Position numbers and translations under genes: made by a program
NCBI GenBank assembly: GCA_026770575.1
Contig: MU657180.1
Coordinates: 330,568-394,567 of the forward strand
DNA length: 64,000 nt
Direction of reading: 5' to 3'
Source of the DNA: Pelagophyceae sp. CCMP2097
Lineage: Eukaryota > Sar > Pelagophyceae
Part shown: positions 32,875 to 42,700 of the stretch, piece after piece
How the letters are laid out: the number at the start of each line of letters is the position of its first letter
Position numbering within the stretch: the first letter of the stretch is position 1
Notes under the pieces: generated by a model
What the model was told of the DNA's origin: nothing
The model's database searches: none
The model's input: the letters and a program-made list of their open reading frames with translations, nothing else

Positions 32875-34376
32875 ATGGCGCAGCTGGATTGGGTCAAGGG
32901 TGCGGGGAAAAAGGCGTCTACGACCGACTGCGGCAAGCGCATCTGGACCGCCGCGCTCGAGGCCGCGGGCCTCTCCAGCGAAAGCGTCGCGGCCGAGAAG
33001 GACTGGCGGCACGACTACGCCGGGGCCGTCGTCGCACTGTGAGCCTCCTCACTGCGCGTGCGCGACCCGTCTTCATCGGCGCCCCTGCGTAGGGCGGACG
33101 CGATGATGGAGTCTCCCGAGGTAGCCGTCTCGGCGGCGCAGGCGGGCTTGGACGCCTTGTACAAGGAATTCGTCATCGGCGACGTCCCGTTGATGGACGC
33201 CATGGTGCGTGTTGGTCGTCGAAAGCGCCGCCCAGCGACACGGGACGTTTGTGGTTGTAGCGCGCGCCCGTCGGCGCCTTCAAGACGGCGACGCTGGCGT
33301 CCCACGGCGGCGCGAAGAGCGTCGGCGTCGACGTGGCCGAACTGGCTCGACTTGCGCAAAAGGGGTCTGTCGAGTGGAGCGCCGTCTTCTCCTGCAGAGC
33401 TGTCGTCGACGGCGGCGGCAACCTCTTCATGGACGAAGCGACGCGTTCAAGGACGCTCTTCGTCGTCCTCGGCGGCACGGCCGAGATGGGGCCCACGAAA
33501 CCACTCCTTTCCCTCGGCGCGACGGTGGCCGCTGTTTGCAGAGGTGGGCAGAAGTGGGCCGACCTCGTCGAGTTTGCAAAGACGACGGACGGCGCGCTTT
33601 TAGCGCCGTCGTCGGACGGTGACGTGGCGACGGCGGGCGCGGACGTGCTCGCCGACGCGCCTAAAATTGCGGCGTGGATCGCGTCATTGGCAGAAGACTT
33701 TGACCGCGTCGTCATCGGTTCGTACATTTACTTAGATGGAGAGGCGCACGTGCGCGCCTGCGTCGCCTGCGACGCCATCGCGACGCGCGCCGCAGAGTTA
33801 GCCGGCGGGAAAGTCGCGCTGGCGTACTTGGTCTCGCCGGGCACGGCCTATGCCGTCGACGCCGCGACGGTCGCCGACTGCGATGCGCGCTACCACGCGG
33901 CGCCGTACTGGCAGCGGATCGCGAGCGGCGCTTTACGGATCGGCGGCGGCGGCTACGTGCCCAACGCGCGCTTTGGTAATATCACGAACGGCCTCAGCGT
34001 GGTCCAGGGCCCAAACTATGCTCTGGCAAAGACTTTACAGAACTGGCGCTGCGTCGTCGCGCACGCCGCGGGCGTCTTGGTCTCGGCGAACCTGGCGCCG
34101 CCCGCTCGCACGGCGTCCATGGTCGCCAAGAATGCCGCCGTGGGGCGCTGGCTCGACGGCGTGCAGAAATTCGAGCCTTACTCCACGTTCGAGCCGCACT
34201 TTGCGTCGCACGTCATGGCCGCGCTCCTCGTCCGCGACGTCGAGCGCGACACCGTGAAATACGCTCATCCGATGCTCCTCTTATGGGACGGCGCGGTGCA
34301 CGGGGGCGCGCCGAGATGCGCCTTCCAGGGCGATTCTATTGCGAAATCAGCAGTCGCCGCATCGTTCTTCGGCTAA
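32875..34376 (+). CDS. Conserved-looking hypothetical protein with Rossmann-like core
   Basis: Three exons (32875-33038, 33093-33204, 33261-34376) join cleanly to 463 residues. The N-terminal exon (AQLDWVKGAGKKASTTDCGK) is basic and helical. Middle exons give EVAVSAAQAGLDALYKEFVI. From about residue 150, FVVLGGTAEMGPTKPLLSLG followed by ATVAAVCRGGQKW looks like a beta-Gly-loop-alpha-beta nucleotide-binding start, and similar strand-helix units follow (DRVVIGSYIYLDGEAHVRAC, KVALAYLVSPGTAYAVD). The C-terminal half has NARFGNITNGLSVVQGPNYA and RDTVKYAHPMLLLWDGAVHG. No signal peptide or membrane helix is seen. I do not recognise the enzyme. Splice borders are all GT-AG and two acceptors end GTAG. 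Confidence 0.75.
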
Positions 34377-34752
34377 AGGCGCGCGGGAGGAAGGCGTTAC
34401 AATCTCGAGATGCGTCATCCGTCTACCTCGGCAGCCGACGCGCGCTGGCAGCCGACGCGCGCCATCGCAAGGCAAGGCACATCCCTCGTGCAATACCAAG
34501 CACGCGAAGCCGGCTCCGGAGCGGGTCTCCTCCGGAGCGGGTCTACCTTAAGGTGGAAAACTCTTCGAGTCTTCGGTAGGGCGCGGTGCTCCGTACGGGA
34601 CGGCGTCGGGGCGCTGTAGCTCCGCGGCGATGCAGGGCGGTCGGCGCTCGAGCGAGTGCGCGATATATAGCGGCTGGCCGGAGCGCGTCAGCTGCTCGGC
34701 CTGCCCTCGAGGCCGGTAAGCGCCTTTGCGTTTGCGCGTTGGAAGAAACGAA

Positions 34753-34993
34753 GCCGTTCGCCTTCCTCTCCGGCAAGCCCTAACCGAATGCTTGTAATGT
34801 GTCGAGGTTGGAGAGCCGTTCGCCTTCCTCTCCGGCAAGCCCTAACCGAATATGCTTGTAATGTGTCGAGGTTGGAGATTGCCGTCTCCTCTCCCTGCGC
34901 CGCAGCGAGTCACATCCACTGCAGGGCTTCGTCGTGCGACTGCGCCAGGCCCCTCCACTGCAGGGCTTCGTCGTGCGACTGCGCCAAACCCCT
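34753..34993. repeat. Two neighbouring tandem duplications (62/64 bp and 39 bp)
   Basis: The first pair, starting GCCGTTCGCCTTCCTCTCCG, spans 34753-34814 and 34815-34878. The second, starting CCACTGCAGGGCTTCGTCG, spans 34916-34954 and 34955-34993. Both are close to exact. They fill the 3' flank of the convergent RING-Sel1 gene. Nothing coding is seen from 34377 to 35023. Confidence 0.9.
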
Positions 34994-35023
34994 GCCGCTG
35001 TAGAGCATAGTCGCGACCTTGGA

Positions 35024-35731
35024 TTACGCGAGAGGATAACCCTGCTCGGCTGCGCGCAGGATCAAAATCGAGGCGGCCGCGGAGTCGATCTGCACTCCGT
35101 CCCCGACCTCGTAAGAGAGCCCCAACGTAAACTGCGCGCCTGCGTGCCCTCTTAACGCGGCGCTTTGGTGCAGCTCAAACGCCATCCGCGAGCTCTTTTC
35201 GAGGCCCATGTCGCCCTTGCGGTACATGTCTCCGAGCTGCAGCTGCGCCTCGGCGTTGCCCTCGTCGGCGTGCTGCTGCACGCGTTGGACCCACTCGGTG
35301 TCCGACGTGTGGCCCGGTCTTCGGCAGAGTGGACAGCGGTCGTCGTTCAAGACGCACTTGGAGGAGCATTCCCTGCAAAACTTTTTGGCACAGCAGTCGT
35401 AAAACGTCAAACTGCCGAGCGGCAACAGGTCCAGGCAAATGGCGCAAGTGCCGCGCCAGTCCGGCACGTCGTCGTTCGGCGCGGCGAAATCGACCGCCCC
35501 TGCCGTCCGAACAGCCGGCTCGGAACCACGAGCCGGCGCGACGTCGGCGACGACGGCCGGCTCCGCCTTGAAGAGCTGGCACGCCTTGGAGCAATAATGC
35601 CGCGATTCGCCCTCGGTCACGGTGCAGTGCTTGCCGCCCGGCGCAGCGCAGACGCAGCACGGCTTCACAGCCGCCGCCGGCGGGTCGTCCATCGCTCCGA
35701 TGCAATCAATTGCTCGGTGACTATGATCCAC
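35024..35731 (-). CDS. RING-type zinc finger and Sel1-repeat protein
   Basis: This single exon encodes 235 residues. An N-terminal cysteine cluster (CCVCAAPGGKHCTVTEGESR, then HYCSKAC) resembles a MYND or other treble-clef zinc site. At about residues 95-140, CAICLDLLPLGSLTFYDCCA, KKFCRECSSKCVLND and RCPLCRRPG form a RING-like C3HC4-type finger. Residues 150-235 hold two Sel1-like repeats (AEAQLQLGDMYRKGDMGLEK, GAQFTLGLSYEVGDGVQIDS). RING fingers of this sort usually bind an E2 ubiquitin-conjugating enzyme, and Sel1 arrays bind proteins, so a ubiquitin-ligase role is likely. RING-Sel1 proteins form large families in some algal stramenopiles. The protein ends after its third repeat start (ILRAAEQGYPLA), shorter than usual arrays. 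Confidence 0.85.
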   Translation of the reverse strand: MDHSHRAIDCIGAMDDPPAAAVKPCCVCAAPGGKHCTVTEGESRHYCSKACQLFKAEPAVVADVAPARGSEPAVRTAGAVDFAAPNDDVPDWRGTCAICLDLLPLGSLTFYDCCAKKFCRECSSKCVLNDDRCPLCRRPGHTSDTEWVQRVQQHADEGNAEAQLQLGDMYRKGDMGLEKSSRMAFELHQSAALRGHAGAQFTLGLSYEVGDGVQIDSAAASILILRAAEQGYPLA

Positions 35732-36092
35732 TCGGCGCGCGCCAGTTGGGAGAACTAGTACTGGTTCCAGTCGGAGAGTCGGCGATATTTACTTTAATCG
35801 GCGATAGCCACAGGGATTTCCGCAAGTCGCCCCCGGGGACCGCGCGCTCGTCTCGTGCGCTGCGATGGAGTACTCCTTTTCGGGGCAGGGCGACTCGGTC
35901 TTCCTCGAGCCCTATCTCACGATAAGTGCTCTCGGCCCGCCTACGAAAAAGGGCGCGCCGCAGCGTCCCGTGGGGTTTCAGATGGCCGCCGCCCGGTCCT
36001 CGGCGCGGCAGCATGTCTATAGGTGATATAAACCCACGATAGGCGACGGCCGCGTTTCTCGGGTCCGCGGGGCTGCCAAGCTCCTGGCTACG

Positions 36093-36832
36093 ATGCAGGG
36101 TGGCGCGTCTGCGTCCGGCATCCCAAAACTCCTTTCGGCGCACGCGTGCCACGGCTGCCTCTCCGCGGAGGAATGCTTTAAAGTGACGGCGCTGGCGGAG
36201 AAGCACGTTGCTGCCAACGGATGGCTGACGAAGAGGCACAACGTCCACGCCACAACGGACTTTTCTCTCTTCGACGCGCCCGCAGTCATGGCTGCCGCCA
36301 AACCCGCCGTCATGCGTGCAGCGATGCCATCGCTCCACAAACTCTTCTTCGCCGGGGCGGAAGACATTGGGCTGACGTTGAACGACTTGTTCTACGTCCG
36401 CTACTCTGCCGAAGTGGAAGGCGGCCAGCGCTCGCTCGAGCCGCACCGAGACGGCTCGCTGGTCTCCTTTTCGATCATGCTCTCCGACCCTTCAACCGAC
36501 TTTGACGGCGGCGGTACTTTATTGGTGGGAAAAGGCGAAACGCTCTCCCCCACACACCGCGGAGATCTCGTCGCACACTCGGGCAAAGTCTTGCACGCCG
36601 GCGCGAACGTGACGCGCGGCCGGCGCGACCTCCTCGTCGGTAAGAAAGCCGAGATGCCGTGGACTTGGTCGACGATCTAAATACTTGCACTTCAGGTTTC
36701 GTCACCGTACACGGCCCCGATGTGAACGACGCCTTCCTGCAGTCGCCAAACGTCACATCCGCCTTTGAGCACCAGCGCCTCGACGCCGCCATCGTCACCG
36801 GGGCGCTCGTCTCGACCGCGCTCCAATCGTAA
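36093..36832 (+). CDS. 2-oxoglutarate/Fe(II)-dependent oxygenase (prolyl 4-hydroxylase-like)
   Basis: Two exons (36093-36639 and 36696-36832, intron GTAAGA...TTCAG) encode 227 residues. The iron site is HRD (His118, Asp120) in SLEPHRDGSLVSFSIMLSDP and His168 in GKVLHAGANVTRGRRDLLVG. The following Arg is in the place that binds the 2OG carboxylate. FDGGGTLLVGKGE and GDLVAHSG are family strands. The enzyme would couple oxidative decarboxylation of 2-oxoglutarate to hydroxylation of a protein or small molecule. No signal peptide is evident, so the usual ER collagen-type role is not supported. Reading through the intron would give a shorter, wrong C-terminus (KKAEMPWTWSTI). Confidence 0.85.
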
Positions 36833-37348
36833 AAAGTCGGACACAAAGCCGGCGCCGGCGCGCGGGCGCGGCCTCTCGTCGATTCCGTGCGTTGCAGAGT
36901 ACTCGGCGGACCTGTCGGCGGGCTCCTGGTCGAGAACAGCACGAGGGCCGCTGCAAGGGCCGCGGTCCCATGGCCGAGCGCGGGCACGAGCGCCTACTAC
37001 TACCGTGACAGTGAAGGCCGGCCCCGTGTCGCCGCAACTCGACGCCGTCGGCGAGCCGCGCCACGCGCCGTCGAGCTGCTTCTTTGCCGCACAGGCTCGG
37101 CGCCAGTACGCCGCGCGCCAGCAGGCCTACGTCTTCCGACAGGGACCTTACGTCCAGCGGCCTAACGGCCGGCACTGCTAGATGAATGACACAGCCCGCC
37201 GCTTCTCTTCGCGCTCTCCCGTTTCTCTGCTCCCTGCGCTTCGCCTGCCCTCCGCGCCGACTGTTCGACTCCGAGTGACTCAAAGTAAATGTCGCCGAAA
37301 ACAGCGAGCCCTCGACCCCTTTTTGGTCGACTTCGGCAGCGCGGCGCC
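36833..37348. other. Intergenic with a doubtful short ORF
   Basis: A plus-strand frame ending at 37181 (residues SCFFAAQARRQYAARQQAYV near its end) and an antisense frame are both open here. Neither has a domain, and the plus frame overlaps the oxygenase 3' exon. A 3' exon of an unseen small gene is possible. Confidence 0.3.
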
Positions 37349-37907
37349 ATGTCTTGGTTCGGGGGCCAGGCGGCGCAGTCGGGTCCGTCGCAGCTGGAGA
37401 CGGCGAAGATTGAGATGGAGATGATGACGGACCTCTTTAACAAGTGCGTTGGAATTCCAGATGGAATCCCATATAGAATTCCCTATGGAATCCCCCCGCC
37501 CGCCGGCCCATTTGCCCCGCGCAGGATGTCGCAGATCTGCCACAAGAAGTGCGTCACGAAGCACGCCGAGGCCGACCTCAACATTGGCGAAATGAGCTGT
37601 GAGTTTAACCGCGTCGATAAACCCCGACGCCACTCCCCCGGAACTAGACGCCTTGGAAGCGCCGTCGCCAACACCCGCTTCAGGCGTCGATCGCTGCGTC
37701 GGCAAGTACCTCGAGGCCCACACCAAGGTGCGCCGCCGCGGTCCGGCGGGCGCGCGCAGGCGTCGTTGCCGGCGGCGCCGTTTTTCTGACGACCCTATGC
37801 TTTGCCGACGGCGGCTCTCGCAGGTCGGCGCCGTCCTCAAGCGCGTCGAGGACCAGATGAAGACGCAGCAAGCCGCGCAGCAATCAATCGCCGAGCGGAT
37901 GTCTTGA
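37349..37907 (+). CDS. TIM10: Small mitochondrial import chaperone Tim10
   Basis: Four exons (37349-37443, 37525-37598, 37684-37727, 37824-37907) give 98 residues, the family length. The twin CX3C motif is complete: CHKKC in the second exon and CVDRC across the second-third junction. It is framed by [24 protein letters not shown] and [20 protein letters not shown]. Small TIMs form hexamers in the mitochondrial intermembrane space and carry hydrophobic precursors to TIM22 or [18 protein letters not shown] and the spacing favour Tim10 over Tim9 or Tim13. All three introns (81, 85 and 96 bp) are GT-AG. The first intron holds a run of GGAATYCC-like short repeats. Confidence 0.93.
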
Positions 37908-38279
37908 GCGCGCCGCTGCAAAAGCGACCGAGCCGCAAAGCCGACAAGGACGCCTCTGCGAGTAATAATACACTCATGACAAGACACTCGTGACTGCAGA
38001 GGCAAGTTCGAAGATGCGCCGTGTATCGTAAACGGGTATCTCCAGATGCCAGTAGAGAGCACCCAGAGGTTGGGGGCTGCAGACGACAGCAAGAATGGAG
38101 CAGCCTCGGTCTAGCCAGCACATTTGGTATGCGTTCGAGTCACAGCGAGCAACTGTCTATGCGGACAACGAGCGGCGAGGCTCGGAGGCGCGAACCGCGA
38201 GTTTGTTAAAAAGAGTCGCTCCGGGAGAGGCGGTGCGGCGGCGGCCCGTCTCGGGCGCCGTGCCGCGCCGATGGGCGGC
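37908..38279. other. Intergenic between convergent genes
   Basis: This lies between the TIM10 and methionine aminopeptidase stop codons. I see no gene or repeat in it. Confidence 0.5.
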
Positions 38280-39522
38280 TCATCGCTGCTGCTTGGCGAT
38301 GTCCCAGACCATCTCCGGCTCGTTTTCGCGCGCGGTGAGGATCTCGCAGCCGTCTTTGGTCACCAAAAAGGTATGTTCGAATTGTGCCGACCTCTCCCCG
38401 TCCGCGGTCACGGCCGTCCACTGGTCGGGCCACGTCTGGTCGTTCCAGACGCCCATGTTGATCATGGGCTCGATGGTGAAGATGTGGCCGGCCTTCATGA
38501 TGCCGGCGGCCTTGTTCTTCGCGTAGTGCGGCACGTTCGGCAGCGTGTGGAACAGCTCGCCAATGCCGTGGCCGCAGTACGTCCGCACCACGGAACACCC
38601 GGCCGCGCGCGCGATGCGGTCCACGGCGGGGCCGATGTCGCGGTAGCACGTTCCAGGCTTTACAAGCGCGGCGCCGGCCATCAAACATTTGAACGCAGTC
38701 TCCACGAGCTTGACAGAGGCGTCGTCGGCCTTCCCGACGACGTACGTCTCGTTCAGGTCGCCGTGGAAGCCGTCTTTGTAGACGGAGACGTCGACGTTGA
38801 CGACGTCGCCTTCGACAAGCTCGCGGAGGTCGGGGATGCCGTGGCAGATGACTTCGTTGACAGACGTACAAACGGAACACGGAAAGTCGTAGTAGTTCAA
38901 AGGCGACGGGTACGCGCCCAACTCCACCGACTTCTCAAAGGTGACGCGGTCGATTTCGGCGGTGGTAGCGCCAACCTTCACGGCGCGGCCGGCGGCGTCC
39001 AGCACCTGCCTCCCCACCTGGCAGACGGCGCGCATGCCCTCGATTTCCTTTGGCGTGTAGACGCGGATGGCGCGGTTCCTCTTCTCCTCCTGCTCGGAGA
39101 CGGGCTGTCCCGTGCGCCAGTAGTCTGGCTTGGAGATGTGCGCCGGGAGCTTGCCCACTCTAGAGACGTCTCGGCCGACGGGCCTTAGCGGACCGGTAAA
39201 GTCGTAGCCGCGGAACTCGGGCGGCATGGCCGTAGAATGCACTGCGGCCTCGATGGCACGCTGCCAAGGCTTGTGCGCGGCCTTGTGCGCCGCCTACAAC
39301 GCGCTCGTCCTCCTCGAATACGCATTTCTCGCGGGGCCTCGCGCTAGGCATGCGCACCCAGTGTTCCTTGAAGCACGCCTGCTCGCAAAAGTATGCGACG
39401 TCTTGGGGAGCCTTGAAGTTAGAGGGTTCGCTGCCCTTGAGCTTGACACAGCTCGGGCAAGCCAGCGAAATCGCGCCGGCCTTACCGCAGCCGGCGCACT
39501 CGCGCGACTCCGCAGGCTCCAT
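38280..39522 (-). CDS. METAP1: Methionine aminopeptidase type 1 with N-terminal zinc finger
   Basis: Two exons (39522-39358 and 39293-38280, intron 39294-39357) encode 392 residues. The N-terminal zinc finger of cytosolic MetAP1 is present (CAGCGKAGAISLACPSC, then FCEQACFKEHW) and anchors the enzyme to ribosomes. In the pita-bread catalytic domain, all expected residues can be read: His in VICHGIP, the metal ligands in NVDVSVYKDGFHGDLNET (two Asp), GHGIGELFHTLP (His), FTIEPM (Glu) and QFEHTF (Glu). The linker YTPKEIEGMRAVCQVGRQVL is the domain start. It removes initiator Met from nascent proteins when residue 2 is small. The length and order match eukaryotic MetAP1 (about 385 residues). Confidence 0.95.
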
Positions 39523-39719
39523 GACCGCGGCAGGCGACCACGCCGACGCACGCGCGCTGTCCCAAGCTCTTCCAATGTTCCGGAGAGCAGCCGAGCTGAA
39601 TCAGCGAAGGTGCATTTGCGGCCGAGGGGCCTTCTCCGTCGAGAGCCGGCGGGTCCCTGGTTGGCGGGTCGTTCTTTAAACAGGCCCTCGTTTAGGTACA
39701 CAGACATGGCCGGGGGCAC

Positions 39720-42700
39720 TTAAGCCGCCGGGTTTGGCGTGGGAGGTCGGGACGGTCCCAGCGTGCTCGATGTGTTCGGTCGGAAGGGATACCGAAAAAC
39801 GTCTCCGAAGCGGACGACGGCGCGGACCTTCATGCTCGTCCGGTGCCGCAGGCCCAATGCGTTTGCGCTCTTGACGGAGTGCGCCTGCTCCAGTTCCGCC
39901 ACTTGGCCCCGGTGCGCCGCGTCGTCCAACACGCCCGCCAACCGCAGCTTGTCCAGCGCCGCTCGTTTCCGCTCGAGGCCCTTGGCCAAGGCCCCGCTCG
40001 ACGCGGCGCCGCTCGAGAAGCCGCGCCGCGACACTGGGGGCAGCGCCTGCGGCCTTCGGGCGGCCCACGCGCCCACGGCCGCGGCCGCCGAAGTGGCGGC
40101 AGCGATGGCGACTTGGCGGTTCGAGGCCTCGCGCACCGTCGGGGGCTTGACCACGACGCGGTATTGTAGGACATCTGCAATGAGGTCTGGTGAGATCTGC
40201 TGCCTCGCACAAACACGATCCACCTTCCCTAAATACGCCACGTCGCTCAAACTCCCCGCCTCGTGCAGCTGCACCAGCACGCGCAGCTTCATCAGCACGC
40301 CCGGGTGCACCGTGCGCGACGGCCGCGATGCCAACGGCTCTGGCGACCACGGCGCTGATTCTGTTGAGACGCCGCGCGAGAGCGAGAGCCCCGTCGGCGA
40401 TGAACCCGACCGCGGCGGGCCCGGCAGCCGCTCCTCGGGCGAACTCGGCCAGGACCGCGACTGGAGCGGCGCCAGCGAAGGAGGCCGCGGCGAAGGTAGC
40501 GGCGACGGCGGCGGCGACGGCGGCGGCGTCACCGCGAGGTTGCTCTGTGAGAGCCCGCGGACCGCCGCGCGCGCGGCGTCGCGGGGAGCATGCGCGGCCG
40601 AGCCACCCGCGGACTCTGTCGGCGGCAGCACGGTCCCGCGGAGCGCGACGGTGTTCGTGCTCCGCGCGGTTGCCGTGGTTGCGTCGTCTGTGTAAGTGTC
40701 GTCGTCGCGGGCGTTTTTTGCGACGAGTTTGAAGGCGAGGGCGAGGTACTTTTGCGCCATGGCCGAATTAGGTTCGAGCTCAAGTAACCGCGAGAAAGAC
40801 ATGGCCGCGTCGGCGCCGCGGCCCTGCTTCAGCCGAACGAAGCCGAGTCTCGCGTGCGCTGCCGAAAAAGCCTCGCACCTCGAAAGCGCATCCTCGCAGT
40901 CGGCCACGGCGGCGCCGTAGTCCTCAAGGCGCGCGTGCGCCGCCGCGCGGTTTGCCAACGTCGCCGTGACGCCCGCGTCTTGCGGCGCTAAACGCAAAGC
41001 CTCGGTGTACAGGTCCGCCGCGCGCCGAAACTCTTGTAAACGCATGCACTCAGCGGCGTCCGCGAGGATGGAAGAGACGTCGGGTGATAAAGACAAAAAA
41101 GGCAGCTCTGGCGTGGCGGCGGCCGGCGGCAGCTCTGGCGTCGTTGGGACCGGCGCGGCGTGGCCCACGGCGAACGAAATGTCGGAAATCGAAGGGAAGA
41201 GCTGGCCATGAGCCTCTCGCGCCTCGGCCGTCGGCCGTCGTACATGATCCTCGGCCGGCAATGCTTCGACTCGACTCCGAGCGTCTGCGTCAATCCTCGC
41301 GGCTTCCGCCACGTCGGCTTCGGCCGTCGCGGCCGCCCGCGCCGTCGAAGCTGCCCGCGCCGTCGCAGCCAACAAGGCCTCGGCAGCAGCAGCCGCGCCG
41401 GCAGCCGATGCCGCCTCGGCAGCCGACGCGGTCTCTGCGTCAGCAGCCGCCTGCGCCTCCAAAGCCGAAGCCTCGGCAGCAGCCGAAGCCTCAACAGCAG
41501 CCGCAGCCTCAGCAGCCGACGCGGCAGCAGCAGCCGCCTCAGCAGCAGCCGCCGCCTCGGCAGCAGCCGCAGTCGCCGCCTCGGCAGCAGCCGCCGCCTC
41601 TGCGGCCGCCTTGGCTCTCGCAGCTGCCTGCGCCTCGACAGCAGCCGCAGCATCGGCAGCCGCCTCGACAGCAGCCGCCGCCTCGACAGCAGCCGCCGCA
41701 TCGACAGCAGCCGCCGCCTCGGCAGCCGATGCGGCCTCTGCGGCTGCCTTGGCGTTCGCGACCGCCAGCGACTCCGCAGCCAATGCCTCGGCAGCAGCAG
41801 CCGCCTCGACGGCAGCCGCCTCGGCAGCCGCCTCGGCAGCCAACGCGGCCTCTGCGTTCGCGGCCGCCTTGGCTATCGCGGCTGCCTGAACCTCCAGAAC
41901 TAACGCCTCAGCTGCAGCAGCAGCTGCCTCGATAGCCGACGCGGCCTCTGCTTCCGCAGCCGCCATGGCTATCGCGACTGCCTGCAACTCCGCAGTCGAA
42001 GCCTCGGCAGCAGCCGCCGCCTCGGCAGCCGACGCAGCAGCAGCAGCCGCCTCGGCAGCCGCCTCGGCAGCCGATGCGGCCTCTGCGTCGACGGCGGCCT
42101 CGGTTGCGGCGGCGGCGGCTGCTTCGCGAGCGGACCTCGCCTGAAGCACTTCGACGATGCCCTCTCTCTCGTGTGCCGCATGGAGCGCATCGTCGCCGAC
42201 GGGCGCCGAGTCCGCGTGCGCCGCATGAAGCGCGTCGTCACCGACCTCCGCCGAGTCCGTGTGCGCGACCTCGGCCGCCGCGCTGGCTTGCAGGGCCGCT
42301 TCGCTGAAGAACAAGGCGAGCAGCACGCTCGGTCGTCTTTCAAACATATTCACCTTGCTAGCCAAAGGCGAGGCGACGGCGGCCGTCTCCGCGGTAAACT
42401 CCGAAGAGGCTCGAGAGGCTCGGAAGGCCGTCTCCGCGGTAGCCCGCGCTTCGACAGCCTCGGCGGCCTGTGCGAGCGCCCACTCTTCGGCAGCTTCGGC
42501 CTCCGCGGCCTCCGTGGCGGCCCTGGCAGCCTCTGCGCGCGCCTCCTCGGCGGCCGCCTTGGTGGCCTCGGCAAGCGCGACCTCCTCAGTAGCTCTCGCC
42601 GCGGCAGCGTCGGCCGCCGCTGCAAGCGCGCTCTCAGCAGCGGCCTCGAGCATTGTTTTTTCGGCAGCCGCGGCGGCCTCGGCAGCCCTTGTCAGCGCGG

